A stretch of 64,000 nt of DNA. Source: Neopestalotiopsis rosae (lineage: Eukaryota; Ascomycota; Sordariomycetes; Amphisphaeriales; Sporocadaceae). This document shows, one piece after another, positions 23,057-33,184 of this stretch (the first letter of the stretch is position 1; each line of letters begins with the position of its first letter). Position numbers and translations under genes: made by a program. Below the pieces are notes generated by a model that did no database searches, was not told the origin of the DNA, and was given only the letters and a program-made list of their open reading frames with translations. Where the stretch lies: NCBI GenBank assembly GCA_023078685.1, contig JALGAS010000003.1, forward strand, positions 2,728,001 to 2,792,000, in the 5' to 3' direction.

Positions 23057-25121
23057 TCACGTCCACTCTGACCATGGAAGACCATGACGATAGACCAGCC
23101 CGTCCGTATCAAACTGCGGCCCCTCTGCATCCAGGATATAACCAAACTCGCAACGATTGAATTCGATCTTGACCTGCTCCTCCACGTAAAAGTCGTCGAA
23201 CCGCGGTGAGAGCGCGTCGTCGAGACTGTTCACGTTGCCGGCGGGGTGCAGCGAGTGCCACGGGCGAATGCAGGTCTGCTCCTTGCACGACTTTAGCACG
23301 AACAGGAGGGAGTCGATGCGCGCTGCGACCTTGTCCAGCGGGTGGCCGTTGAGGAGGAGGGACCTGGACGCGCCTAGACTCTTGGCCTGGGGGGCTAGTA
23401 GATTGTTCAGCTGGCCAGGATCGGTCTAGAGGAGAAGTACGTATAGAATTAGCTTTTTTACTCGTTCTTGATAAATTCCGTTTCTATAATTGGGGCTCAT
23501 ATTCGAATCATACCTTGAGGTCGTAAAGCTCGTGCTCGTTGGTGCACCAGACGGAATAATAAAGGTTCCACTTTTCACTGACAATACGCAGAGCCTTGTA
23601 TGTATTGTTGCCCCATCGAGACTCGTGGCCGGGGAAGATCTTGCCCTCTGCGAGTGCGAGGCCCCAAAACTCTACATTGACATGCTCGTGGCGAGATTCA
23701 GCGGCCTCGCCGATGCCGTGGCCGGTCAGGGGAATGGCATCGCCGTCAAACTGCGCAGCTTCCGGTATCTTGCCGCCAATGAGTTCGAGGATCGTGGGCG
23801 CAAGGTCCGTGTGGGTAGTGACGATATCCGCCACGCGGCCCTTGGGGACCTTGGGACCCCTCACGATGAGCGGCACGTTGATGTCCTCCTCGAAACCGCA
23901 CTCCTTGCCCGGCGAGAGACGGTGCTGGCCAATGTGGAAGCCATTGTCGCTGGTATAGATTATGTACGTGTTGTCGAGTATCTCGAGCTCTTCCAGTCTG
24001 GCGACGACGCGGTCCACGAGCTCGTCGACGCCCTGGAGCGCTTGGAGGCGAGACCGGTAAAAGTGGTCATCATAGTCCACTACTTCTTGGCTGCGCTTTG
24101 GAAGATTGAGGATCCAGTTTGCTCCTGAAGGCTCGTCTGGATTAAAGTTTTCAGTCCTGGGGACTTTGACGTCTTCGAAAAGATGCTTGTGGCGATCCGC
24201 CGGGATAGGTGCTGTGAACTTGGGGGCAACCGTATCTGGTCCGACATCATATCCGCTGCCCAGAACTGTTGGATCGACATTGCTGTGAGGGGCGACGGGT
24301 GCAAGACCCAGAAAGAAGGGCTGTCCGGAAGATGCACCCTCGTCGAGAAGGCCCAGTGCCTTTTCAGTCAGCACGTCTACGGAGTGTTGACCCTCATAGC
24401 TGACTGGCTCCTCCTTGTTCCGTTGGTAGACGCTGCGCAGGTAAGAATAGGTGAAAGGATCAAGAAGAAAGTCCTGGCTTCTTGATTAGCAATGCGCAGC
24501 CATGAGACAATGGATATGAGACCTACAGAACCATTCCAGCCTGCTAAATGGGGTGAGTTGTAGTTCCAGATGGTATGGGAATTAAACATTTTGCCCGTGT
24601 AATATGTACTATAACCCTCTTCTTGCAACCAAACAGGCAAATAGGCTTCGTTGAAACCCTGGCTCAAAAACTTTGGATAACCGCCTGTATGCAGAATAAG
24701 CAATCCGAGTATAAACATAATCTGGGGTCGTCATACCATAGGGTGGGTTCACATCCGTAACATTTGTGTTATGGGCGGCACGGCCGGTCCAGAGAGACAC
24801 ACGCGACGGGCAACATATTGCAATAGTGCAAAAGTGTCGCCTGAAAAAGGTTCCCTGGTCAATAAGATGCTTCTTGACCAATGGCATGTAATCGAGTGAC
24901 CGCATGTGAAGGTCCTGGTCGTCGGTCAAGATGAAGACGATATTGGGGCGATTACCACTGCCACCACTGTTGCCAATGCTGGCAAGCGGCTGCTGTTGCT
25001 GCACGTTGGCTGGGAATGACAGTGGGATCTGGCTGTCCTCGTCACCGTGTAGCGGCGCCTGGCCATTGGTGCTGGCTCGGCTTACTGAAAGAGCTAAAAG
25101 CAGTGCGCTTTTCAACAGCAT
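23057..25121 (-). CDS. Secreted type I sulfatase (arylsulfatase family)
   Basis: Four exons: 25121-24737, 24684-24527, 24473-23514 and 23425-23057 (introns of 52, 53 and 88 nt), giving 623 residues. A signal peptide (MLLKSALLLALSVSRAS) is followed by RPNIVFILTDDQD, with the paired metal-binding aspartates at about 67-68. Next is the sulfatase signature CCPSRVSLWTGR, in which Cys103 is the residue converted to formylglycine. A later YTSDNGFHIGQHR supplies the remaining metal ligands, and HTDLAPTILELIGG is typical of the family. The enzyme hydrolyses sulfate esters outside the cell; aromatic or carbohydrate substrate cannot be told. It may feed the SulP permease encoded upstream. Two cysteines near the end (CKEQTC) could form a disulfide. 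Confidence 0.93.
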
Positions 25122-25816
25122 GATTTATTGCTCTTTAATCAATCAAGTTCAATAATGTTTCGGATGCCAAAGGCTGAAATTGACGTTCATACGTCGTCGC
25201 CGATATGAAGGAAATACCTCTCCAGTCCCTCCACTTCCCACTGCCACCCACCTGGGGACCATGGCTAGCATGGGTGGTTTTAGTGGAGATTCGTTGCGCT
25301 ACAGGGGGCCAGGGACTGATGGCGTGCTCCGATACCGAAGCAGTCGTCTCTCTCGTACGAATTGGCACATGAACCTTCATCCATCCAAGGTGTTCCGAGA
25401 TTCAACGTCATTCCGGTCAGATATTTCGCAAATCCTCGATGTCGTCTTCTTTTCGTTCACCTGCTCGTCTCTTTCATCCCGGTACTTCCTTCATACATTG
25501 GGTAGGTACAGATCAAGGGCCGAATCTTTGACAGCTAAAGTCGATATATCGCACGCTTATTACATAACTGCGATGATCACCCCGCTGTTTCAGGACTCGT
25601 TCTACATCTTGAGGCTGCAAAGTGCCTCTCACACGACCATGTCACCATAGTTTGATCATATGCAGGAGCCAGGAACAATCCTGTGCCGTTGAGAGAGAAT
25701 GAACTGTATGATCAAAAGTATACAACTATGGGACGACCAACGCTCCACATGTTTGAGAATCAAGCTGGGGAAAGTAATGGACAGACCAAGAGGGGATATG
25801 ATACATAAAGGGACAT
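25122..25816. other. Intergenic, no convincing gene
   Basis: Upstream of the sulfatase gene on the minus strand and downstream of the dehydrogenase. A 156-codon plus-strand frame at 25180-25650 has no domain, signal peptide or start context and lies in promoter sequence, so I leave it out. Confidence 0.5.
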
Positions 25817-26827
25817 CTATACACCAGTCGTTACTCCAGGAACAATTTTCTCCAGCTTGTCGACGAGCTCATTGTAAAGTCGCTTTTGTCGATCTGCACC
25901 ACCCGGGCCAACTACAACAGTCGCAGGTGTCTTCACCTTGCCCACATCCAAGTATTGGCCGTGAGTTGCTGCTCCGCCGCAGGCGCCGGCAATCAAGTTT
26001 CGCGAGCCCTGTTCCGACGTTCGAGCTAGGGCCATTTTGAGGAGGCGAAACTGCCAGGCGTCCAACTCTCGTGACAGCTCGCTGTGGCATAGCCCGGGAT
26101 TGGTGCAGTTTATAATGACCGAGTTGGCGTCCAGCGGCAGCCGGGCGGCCAGCTCGCGGACGAGAAAGACTTGCATGAGCTTGGTGGTCGGGTAGCGGTC
26201 CGCCATGTCGCCGGCAGACTCGTCCCTGTCATTCAGCCGGTCAAAGATGCTCCCCTCGGGCGCTGCGTCCGCCTCGTGAAAGTCCACCAGGTAATGCGTG
26301 TCGCTCGTGACAACGGTAAGGTGCGTCTGCACGCTGTGCCGCGCGGCCGTGGCCCGGAGCTTGGGCAGCAGGAGAAAGGCGAGCAAGAAGGTCGAGACGA
26401 CGTTTACCGTGACCATGCGCTCATTGTCCAGGACCATGTTCCACTCGACCGAGGCGACGCCCGCGTTCTCCAGGAGCACGTCTAGACGCTCGAGCTCACG
26501 GTTTGCTCGTTCGGCAAAGGTTCGAACGCTGTCGTAGCTCGTCAGGTCCATTGTCCACACCTCGATGATGCTGGGATCGACTCGGGTGGCTTCCACGAGG
26601 GAGCGCTTAGCGGCTTCGCCCTTCTCAATTGAGCGCACGGCTATGATGAGTTTGGCACATCCCAGTGCCAGAACATGCTTTGCTCCTTCATATCCTAAGC
26701 CCGTATTTGACCCGGTGATGATGACCGTCTGTCCGGCAAAACTTGTGGTGGGCTTGGGAGCATTGGTGAACAATTGAGCCTTGATGAAATTTGCCATGTG
26801 CCATGGCGTGCCATCACCTCCAGGCAT
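25817..26827 (-). CDS. Short-chain dehydrogenase/reductase (retinol dehydrogenase-like)
   Basis: Intronless, 336 residues if it starts at MPGGDGTPWHM (26827). A second ATG ten codons on (26797) is an alternative, and the frame stays open further upstream. The cofactor motif is TGSNTGLG with VIITG before it. Other visible elements are MDLTSYDSV (the conserved Asp), ENAGVAS in place of the usual NAG motif, TVVTSDTH carrying the likely catalytic Ser, and YPTTK with the Tyr and Lys. Together these place it in the classical SDR fold, closest to fungal retinol dehydrogenase or WW-oxidoreductase-like enzymes that use NADP. Substrate cannot be inferred. The ends lack a signal peptide, so it is probably intracellular. 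Confidence 0.9.
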   Translation of the reverse strand: MPGGDGTPWHMANFIKAQLFTNAPKPTTSFAGQTVIITGSNTGLGYEGAKHVLALGCAKLIIAVRSIEKGEAAKRSLVEATRVDPSIIEVWTMDLTSYDSVRTFAERANRELERLDVLLENAGVASVEWNMVLDNERMVTVNVVSTFLLAFLLLPKLRATAARHSVQTHLTVVTSDTHYLVDFHEADAAPEGSIFDRLNDRDESAGDMADRYPTTKLMQVFLVRELAARLPLDANSVIINCTNPGLCHSELSRELDAWQFRLLKMALARTSEQGSRNLIAGACGGAATHGQYLDVGKVKTPATVVVGPGGADRQKRLYNELVDKLEKIVPGVTTGV

Positions 26828-27571
26828 ATTGAAGGATACGATTTCAATAATAATAGATTGAGGTACAGCACTGTCGAAAGCAACCTGACCAAGTTTTGGC
26901 CACTGAGAGAACACTATTTTATGGATATATCTCAATTTCGAAGAATCTAGCTCGAGTTGTTTGTCAAAATCAAGATCGCCCCAAAAGATGAGAAAAAAGA
27001 ATTCCTCAACTCTTTAGAATAAATAACCAAAGTCTTACAAAGCTTCAATTGCCTTATGCAGTCACCATAACTCGACCTCGGGGATAGGACAATTGTATAA
27101 ATGGCGAACAATGTTGTCCCCGGAACAGTGATCCTGGGTGTGTCGCCAAAGCCGACCCCCGGAACCCGAAGATCCCGTAACCCGACTTTGGTAGATTTCT
27201 TACATTCTTCCACGAGGTCTTTTGCCCCAATGACAAGAAAGACGAGAGTTGGAAATAGGTTAGCTATACGCCCAAGAGTTTGTATACATATTGACAAGGA
27301 ATCCTGCCACTTCAATCCATACGTCGTGCCTCAGAGCTTGCATGCAAGCCCTAGTGCCAAAAGCGCATTTTTGCTGTTGCTCCACACTATTGCAATGATG
27401 ATAGTCCTAAGCCTGAGACGCTTCATCAATGGCGCGTATGTATCGTTCCATGAGACTTCTCGCTATTCGAAGGCACCGTACAAAGGACTTAAAAATGTTA
27501 TACAGACAAATGAGATATTATACACTAAGTCCACTTATAGCTGAGAACCTGCAATAGATTGGGTGATCTGA
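26828..27571. other. Intergenic between SDR and HET genes
   Basis: Holds copy 1 of the direct repeat listed separately. No gene seen. Confidence 0.5.
27122..27240 (+). repeat. Diverged direct repeat, copy 1, flanking the HET gene
   Basis: About 119 bp that align in the same orientation with 30138-30256. Shared blocks are GGAACARTGAYCCTGGG near the start, CCGACTTTGGT in the middle and TTACATTCTTCCAC near the end. The rest is diverged and has small indels. The copy lies 331 bp from the 3' end of the HET-domain gene. Confidence 0.8.
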
Positions 27572-29763
27572 TCATATCAGTGTGAGCGTCTCAAGTTTGA
27601 ACTGCTCAAGGCATGGTTCGAAACCCTCCGGCAAATAGCTTTGTGCTAATATTTGTTCAGGGTCATCATCGGAATTGTTAGATTCACAATAGGTTTCCAA
27701 ATGTATGAACAATCCGACTCGTTCAAAGACATTCTTGTCAGGAGAAGGTTGAATAATTAGTGCTTGGAAGTTTTCTGGGTCCTCCTTAGTTGCATCCTTC
27801 TTTGCAACCAACATCAATCGTGTTTCATGCAGACTTATTCTTTTCTCCCATCCTTCATCGATCAGGAATGACCCAATGTACTCCTTCTCGTATTTTATTC
27901 CGGTTTCAGTCCATTCATCCAGTTGTTGTTTTATTTGTTCAGCTGACGTGTTTTCTGGGCAAGTTGCTAGTAAAACGTCCTCAAGTATTGCAACCTTTGC
28001 ATTCATAACCAACTGTGCGCCAACTATCTCGTGTCTTTGGGAACATTGGAAATGAGGAATAACGTCCACAACCTCTATTAGAGATTCCCAGCCAGGCTGA
28101 AGTGTGGACACGTCCCAGGACACGGGTCCATCTCGGCTGGCCCAGGACCAACTAGGGGCACGGTATTCATTCGTGGTACCTGAATATGAGTGCCAGAGCA
28201 GCCCTCGATGGAGGTCTGTTCTCCAGAGGCCATAAATATATGTGTCGTCAATCATTTCCTTCAGTGATGCCGCCAGGCCGTCCATCGCGGGTAGCTTGTC
28301 CGACGGAGCTGTCAGTTTTCTGCGAGTATATGACTGTACTGCTCCATACCAGCACGAAAGACAAGTATCTTTTTGGGGGAGTTTCTCCGCCGCTGAAATG
28401 ACTGCTGACTCGGAAATAAGCATAGAGAGCAGATTGCGCCGTGGTGCTTTATGGCCCGGCGCTTCGAGTTTCTGTGATGCAGCACATTCGCAATAGATGA
28501 TGTCCTCGGTGAAGTACAATATCCGTGTGGAGAGAAGCATCTCCTGCAAAGTCCATCCTCTGGTTGCCCAGTGGCAATACCTCAAATGCTTTCTAATGCT
28601 TGTCTCGAGAGGGTACCGCAGGTAAATGACACCAGTTTCCTCTGACAGTATGTCCGAACGGTATGATTGGAGCTCCTTGAGCACGATTTTTGAACTCCAC
28701 CGATAAGATGGATTGCGCCGCAAAAATCCGTCGAATGATGATCCAGATGTCGTAGCCGCGATTGTTATAGCTGCATTGCCATAGATCTCGGCCATCAGTG
28801 GTGCTTCCTTGGCCCAATCTTTTGGATCATCCTGGACAATGCAGATAGCATCTATCCAGATGTAATCAATTCCAAGAGCGCGGGCCGTTTGTATAGCGTC
28901 CTGGAGAGTATTGGGAAGTTCGCCCAATGAGAAACCAAGCATGCGAGGACCGATGTTGCCTTTCACAGTTAGGAAGCCATTCTTTCCGGTCGGAATTGAC
29001 CCCCAGCAATAACTTAGCGCGGCATATCCCCTTCCACTGGTCTTTTCAGTCACTAGTCGTAAGACATCATTTTTGACGTCCAGTACGCGATTCGGAGTGT
29101 ATTCTTGCAGCCTGGATTTGCAGATATGATGATCAAGCTGGCAGTTTAGGAGCCATTGCTTGATGGATTCCACATTCTCAATTGAGAGGGGCTCAATCGT
29201 GGGTAAAGATGGCTCTAGACAATTTCATTAGAGCTTTGTTCTAAAGATATTCAGTCCAACTTCATACCTTCAGGCATTTGGATGGCAATTTCATACTTGA
29301 TGCTTCGTCTTCCCCCATTGCTATGAAAGCCTGGCGCCTCAACAAGTATTGTTTGATGTTGGTCACGTCCGTAAATCCATATTGAAGATTCTTGGAAGCG
29401 ATCCTCATCGAGTTTCGCAGTCAACATCATTCGCCCAGGTTCTGAGGGGAAAGTTGGATCCAGCCCCTGCCTGTGGTACTCCTCTAGCAAACTGGATCTC
29501 AAGAAGCGGCAGAGGCTGCAGCCGTGAGCGGCCCGGTCTTTCATCTCTGGGAGATCTGGAAATGAGTCGGTATATTCTTGGCGGAGAATATGATGCGAAA
29601 GTATATCCAACCATGCGGGCTTCTCATCTGGTTCATTGGCGATGATCTGAATCTGTAGTTTTGCGCATTGAGCACACAAAACATGCTGTTGAGAGGAATC
29701 CTCGACGAGGCAAATTGTGGCCATCAAGCCATGCTTGTCATTTTCGTCCACACACATCGACAT
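27572..29763 (-). CDS. HET-domain protein (heterokaryon incompatibility type)
   Basis: Two exons, 29763-29268 and 29214-27572, with a 53-nt intron (GTATGA donor, CTAATG branch region, TAG acceptor), giving 712 residues. The HET domain starts near residue 225 with YAALSYCWG, continues with LGIDYIWIDAICIVQDDPKDW (about 280-300) and AEIYGNAAITIAATTS, and ends near RGWTLQEMLLSTRILYF. These three blocks are the standard family signature. About 220 residues precede it, including paired cysteines (CAQCAKL, CSLC), and about 300 follow without a recognised repeat domain. HET proteins act in non-self recognition and trigger cell death on fusion of incompatible hyphae; most paralogues are untested. Two diverged direct repeats bracket the gene. 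Confidence 0.93.
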
Positions 29764-30137
29764 CAGAAGGTGCTAATGAGACAGAAACCTGGTCTGTCGG
29801 CTGAAGGCAACAGCGAAACACGCAATAAATATTTATGTATGCATGTAGCTCAGAGCTTGCGGCTCGGCTCTCGTCTCAAGACAAATATCACAAGCAAGCC
29901 TGAGGTGGAGAACACAGCCCATTATTAAAAATGCATCATTGCGGCACAGAAACTCAAAATGCCAACGACAGAGATGATGATTTGCATGGTATGAGACGTA
30001 TTCTGATCGACAAACTGTGGGTTATGCAGTACTTCGTATAATCGACCAATCTCTGCTTGATCTCTATGTCCCGTCGTGCGGAGGTACTAGAGCCGCAGAG
30101 AGTTGGAGATAAGACGCGTGGGTATATCAATCTTGCT

Positions 30138-30256
30138 GGAACAATGACCCTGGGATGTTGCCGAAGCCAACCTCCGGCGCCCGAAAGCCCGGTTATCCGA
30201 CTTTGGTGGATTGCTTACATTCTTCCACAACTTATTTGCCCTGATGCAGGCAGAAA
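30138..30256 (+). repeat. Diverged direct repeat, copy 2, flanking the HET gene
   Basis: Partner of 27122-27240, in the same orientation. It lies 374 bp upstream of the HET start codon. It contains CGGCGCCCG where copy 1 has a diverged version. Confidence 0.8.
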
Positions 30257-30350
30257 TGGAACAATACTGTCTCAACCTTTATCGTCGCAATAATCAATAG
30301 CTGAGTTGGAAAGGGAGTACAAGGAAGGGGGGAAAAAAGACAAAAAAGAG

Positions 30351-30471
30351 CGATGACCCTGGATTCGAACCCGAGCCCCCTAACAAAGATCCTCTCGTCT
30401 GATCATAGGATATTCACTTTTCACCCGGGTGGCCACTGCACTCAAGAGCTTTACCGCTCTGCCAATGGACC
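30351..30471 (-). tRNA. tRNA-like Pol III element, probably a tRNA pseudogene
   Basis: On the minus strand a perfect A box (TGGCAGAGCGG, 30464-30454) and a perfect B box (GGTTCGAATCC, 30371-30361) are followed by two T6 runs (30347-30342 and 30338-30333), as in a transcribed tRNA gene. The 5' end GGTCCATTGGC resembles fungal tRNA-Leu. However, the bases after the T arm (GTCATCG) do not pair with it, the T stem has a mismatch, and the A-B spacing is long. I could not place an anticodon. It is either an intron-bearing, degraded tRNA or a tRNA-derived element. Confidence 0.4.
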
Positions 30472-30880
30472 TTTGTGACTTGTGGTTATCAAAGGAGCTC
30501 TTTTTTAAAACTATGACACCTCCAGTTGTTGAGGAATTTCTTCCGAGAACTTGGTGCTTTATGCCATGGGCGTATGTTGGTGTAATGCAAACGGCCGCCA
30601 TCTTATGCAAGAACGTAAACTCTTGCAGTACATATTCATAAGTCCCTCTCGCATTATAGCTTCACTTCGAACTGCTATTGAAGGGCCGAGTCACAGCGCC
30701 TGCCCAGTACCTATGTGCATGGGTATGAGGTGGGCATGGTATGTATGACGAGCAAGCACTTCCCAAGTCATTTCACCACTGAGCATACAGGGAGGAAGTG
30801 CATCAGAGAAGTTGGCGAATGATCTATACACTTGATCTTTGGCGTGGTTTCTATTTTGATACGGCTATGTCACGCCCCGT

Positions 30881-33184
30881 TCATTCGTTACCGCCTTGTC
30901 CCGAAGCCCGTTTCATGCGCACAAATCGCAACTCTCCATCTATCTCGTCTCGTCTCAGCTGGGTGACGATATTCTTGGCCATGCTCTCCATCCCGCCGAC
31001 ACGATCGACATCGTGGGTCGAAGACTGCACGTCTTGTATGATATCCCACCTCTCCATATTGTGGTAGAGCAGCGGCAGGCTCGAGTTCTTCCAGAGGAAG
31101 TAGTCCGGACCCCGGCAGATGTACATGGTGAGGGCGAGGAAGGCGATGCCGGACGCCACGGCGCCGACCGGGAGGACGAGCCACCCCCAGCGCACCTCGA
31201 CGCTCTGCCGGGACAAAAAGGCCCGTCCGGGCACGCTCAGGCCCGACCGGTCGCGCATGAACCGGCTGAGGCTGTCGGCCACCCTCGGCATCACCCACTC
31301 GAGCCCCCCGCCCTGGACGATCTGGCCCATGGCGGCATTCGTGTTGTACCCGCCCTTGGTGATGCTCGCCTTGGAGTCGTCCCACTTGGCCGCCACGTTC
31401 ATGATCTGGGATGCGTTGTTTGGGTCAAAGTCGGCGAGGACCGTTATGTTGGTCGTGTTTTGCACGTTGGGCCAGTCCCTGTGTACTATGCTCATCGTGA
31501 TACCCACGAAGATATCTTCGAAAAGAGATGAGATAGCGCTCGTGCTGTTATAATCAAGGTGGTAAGACGAGTTGGGCGGACCTGCTGATGCGTGCGCCAA
31601 ATTATGCGCACCGGTGCGTTCCAACGACCAGTTGCTCATGGGTTTCCAGTTGGCAAAGGTGAAACCCGCGTTTTCATTGATTCTGTGATCTTTCCCTGTG
31701 GCATTCGGATCGTAGTAGAACTCGCCATACTGCGTGTCGTGCACCTGCGTTGTGACTGTGCCGTTCTGAACTCTGAGCTGATACTTCTTGACGCAAGGCG
31801 CCAATGTACATAGACTAGCAGCTTTGATGGAGAGGCCATCGCTGCGGGCTGCCTCGTCGTACTCGAAGTGAACAGAACCCATGCTCAGTATTGGCAGAGC
31901 GCTTCTATTCTCTGCTCCAGTCTCGAGACCTGCGGCTTGACGGCGGACGTATGTGCTCGCATAGTCGCCGTCTACAAGCCACATGGTCTGATTAGCATAT
32001 CTGAGTTCGCTCGGTCGCACTTTTCTTTGATTGCCACTCCCACCCGAACTTTCGATACGACTGTACATCGAGATGTTGATGGGTTGCTGGAATCGGTGTA
32101 TAATGTTCATCTCCTTATCTATCCAATTCGATGTATTAGAAAGCTCGATGTCGCTATACTGCGCGCTTTGGTGTTCCGTAGTGATAATTGTACAGTTGTT
32201 CCAGGCACCGTATGAGATAGATCCATTGCTGAGCTGCGATGCATTTCCTGTGAGTAATTCCCATGTCTCTTGTGTCAAGTTGAACTGGAGACTGCAGCCG
32301 TCGAGGTGCCAGACCTGGGTTTTATCTTCGCAAGCTGAGCAAAAGGCCAGGCTCTCGACTTCGTCCCATGTGCAGGTATCACCTGCACAAACTGGGTCGG
32401 TCACATAGGAGTCGGGAGAGGAATCGGTCCAAACTGAGGATGTCATGGCTGACAGCAAGTCCGTGTCCAAGAATTGTGAGCTGTCATAAAAGTTATCCCC
32501 CGCGAATAGCGTTTCTGCTCGAGGAATGAGCGGCGGAGGCGCATCTGCGTTGCTAGGTAGTGTGAAATCTCGCAAGGGGTATTGAGCAAGCTGCTGCGCA
32601 AAGGGATCCAGAGTCAAAACGACGATGGTGACAACGGCGCCAATCGTGGCCCACGACCAGGCGTGCGGTGTGAACAAGAAGACCAGCGACCCCCACGGTC
32701 CTCTGCTGGCATCGTCATAGAGCTGAATGTCGAGCATACTCTTGCCTGCAGTACGCCTTTCTCGCAGATACCAGTGCCATTTCAGCTGGCTTATGCAATT
32801 AGCTACCACGACGCCTAGTGCAGTCCTTGACACTGTGACGAGGATGGAGATGATGGCATTGAAAGTCAGGCCATATTTCAACTCCGGTAGGGGCTGCTGG
32901 TCAAAGACTTTGAGTAGTACCACCAAGGCTATTAAGCAAACGACACTGAGACCGGTACATAGTATCTCCCATAGCCAATTGTCATTGAATAGATCTCTCC
33001 GTAATGGCAGCTTTGGGGCGTTGCTGCCGGTATAGTCTGAGGTCTTCGAACGTTTTGTTGACGTATCAGTGTCGCGAATAGACCCCTGGCCCTCGTTGGG
33101 TAGAACGCTGTAGTCGGTGCCCGTCGCCGAAACTGGTGTTGAGGCAAACATTCTTCGGCAGCTGACTTTACGGCCAGACTCCAC
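30881..33184 (-). CDS. DUF3176 membrane protein
   Basis: Intronless, 767 residues. About 60 N-terminal residues are Ser/Thr-rich. Then comes the DUF3176 core: NDNWLWEILCTGLSVVCLIA (first helix), LPELKYGLTFNAIISILVTVSR (second), ISQLKWHWY, and DDASRGPWGSLVFLF, followed by a helix ending near residue 210. A long extracellular-type region follows, with many N-glycosylation sites and paired cysteines (CAGDTC, CSAC). A final helix lies near residues 680-700, before a cytosolic tail of about 65 residues. The family is common in filamentous ascomycetes and has no established function. Start chosen at the first ATG before the Ser/Thr-rich region. Confidence 0.9.
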   Translation of the reverse strand: MESGRKVSCRRMFASTPVSATGTDYSVLPNEGQGSIRDTDTSTKRSKTSDYTGSNAPKLPLRRDLFNDNWLWEILCTGLSVVCLIALVVLLKVFDQQPLPELKYGLTFNAIISILVTVSRTALGVVVANCISQLKWHWYLRERRTAGKSMLDIQLYDDASRGPWGSLVFLFTPHAWSWATIGAVVTIVVLTLDPFAQQLAQYPLRDFTLPSNADAPPPLIPRAETLFAGDNFYDSSQFLDTDLLSAMTSSVWTDSSPDSYVTDPVCAGDTCTWDEVESLAFCSACEDKTQVWHLDGCSLQFNLTQETWELLTGNASQLSNGSISYGAWNNCTIITTEHQSAQYSDIELSNTSNWIDKEMNIIHRFQQPINISMYSRIESSGGSGNQRKVRPSELRYANQTMWLVDGDYASTYVRRQAAGLETGAENRSALPILSMGSVHFEYDEAARSDGLSIKAASLCTLAPCVKKYQLRVQNGTVTTQVHDTQYGEFYYDPNATGKDHRINENAGFTFANWKPMSNWSLERTGAHNLAHASAGPPNSSYHLDYNSTSAISSLFEDIFVGITMSIVHRDWPNVQNTTNITVLADFDPNNASQIMNVAAKWDDSKASITKGGYNTNAAMGQIVQGGGLEWVMPRVADSLSRFMRDRSGLSVPGRAFLSRQSVEVRWGWLVLPVGAVASGIAFLALTMYICRGPDYFLWKNSSLPLLYHNMERWDIIQDVQSSTHDVDRVGGMESMAKNIVTQLRRDEIDGELRFVRMKRASGQGGNE

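Larger units (their letters stand above)
29764..30880. other. Intergenic with repeat copy 2 and a tRNA-like element
   Basis: Contains the second copy of the direct repeat (30138-30256) and the tRNA-like element (30351-30471), both listed separately. No protein gene is supportable. Confidence 0.5.

Noticed and set aside
25180..25650. 156-codon plus-strand frame next to the sulfatase gene
   Set aside because: No signal peptide or domain, and it occupies the sulfatase upstream region.
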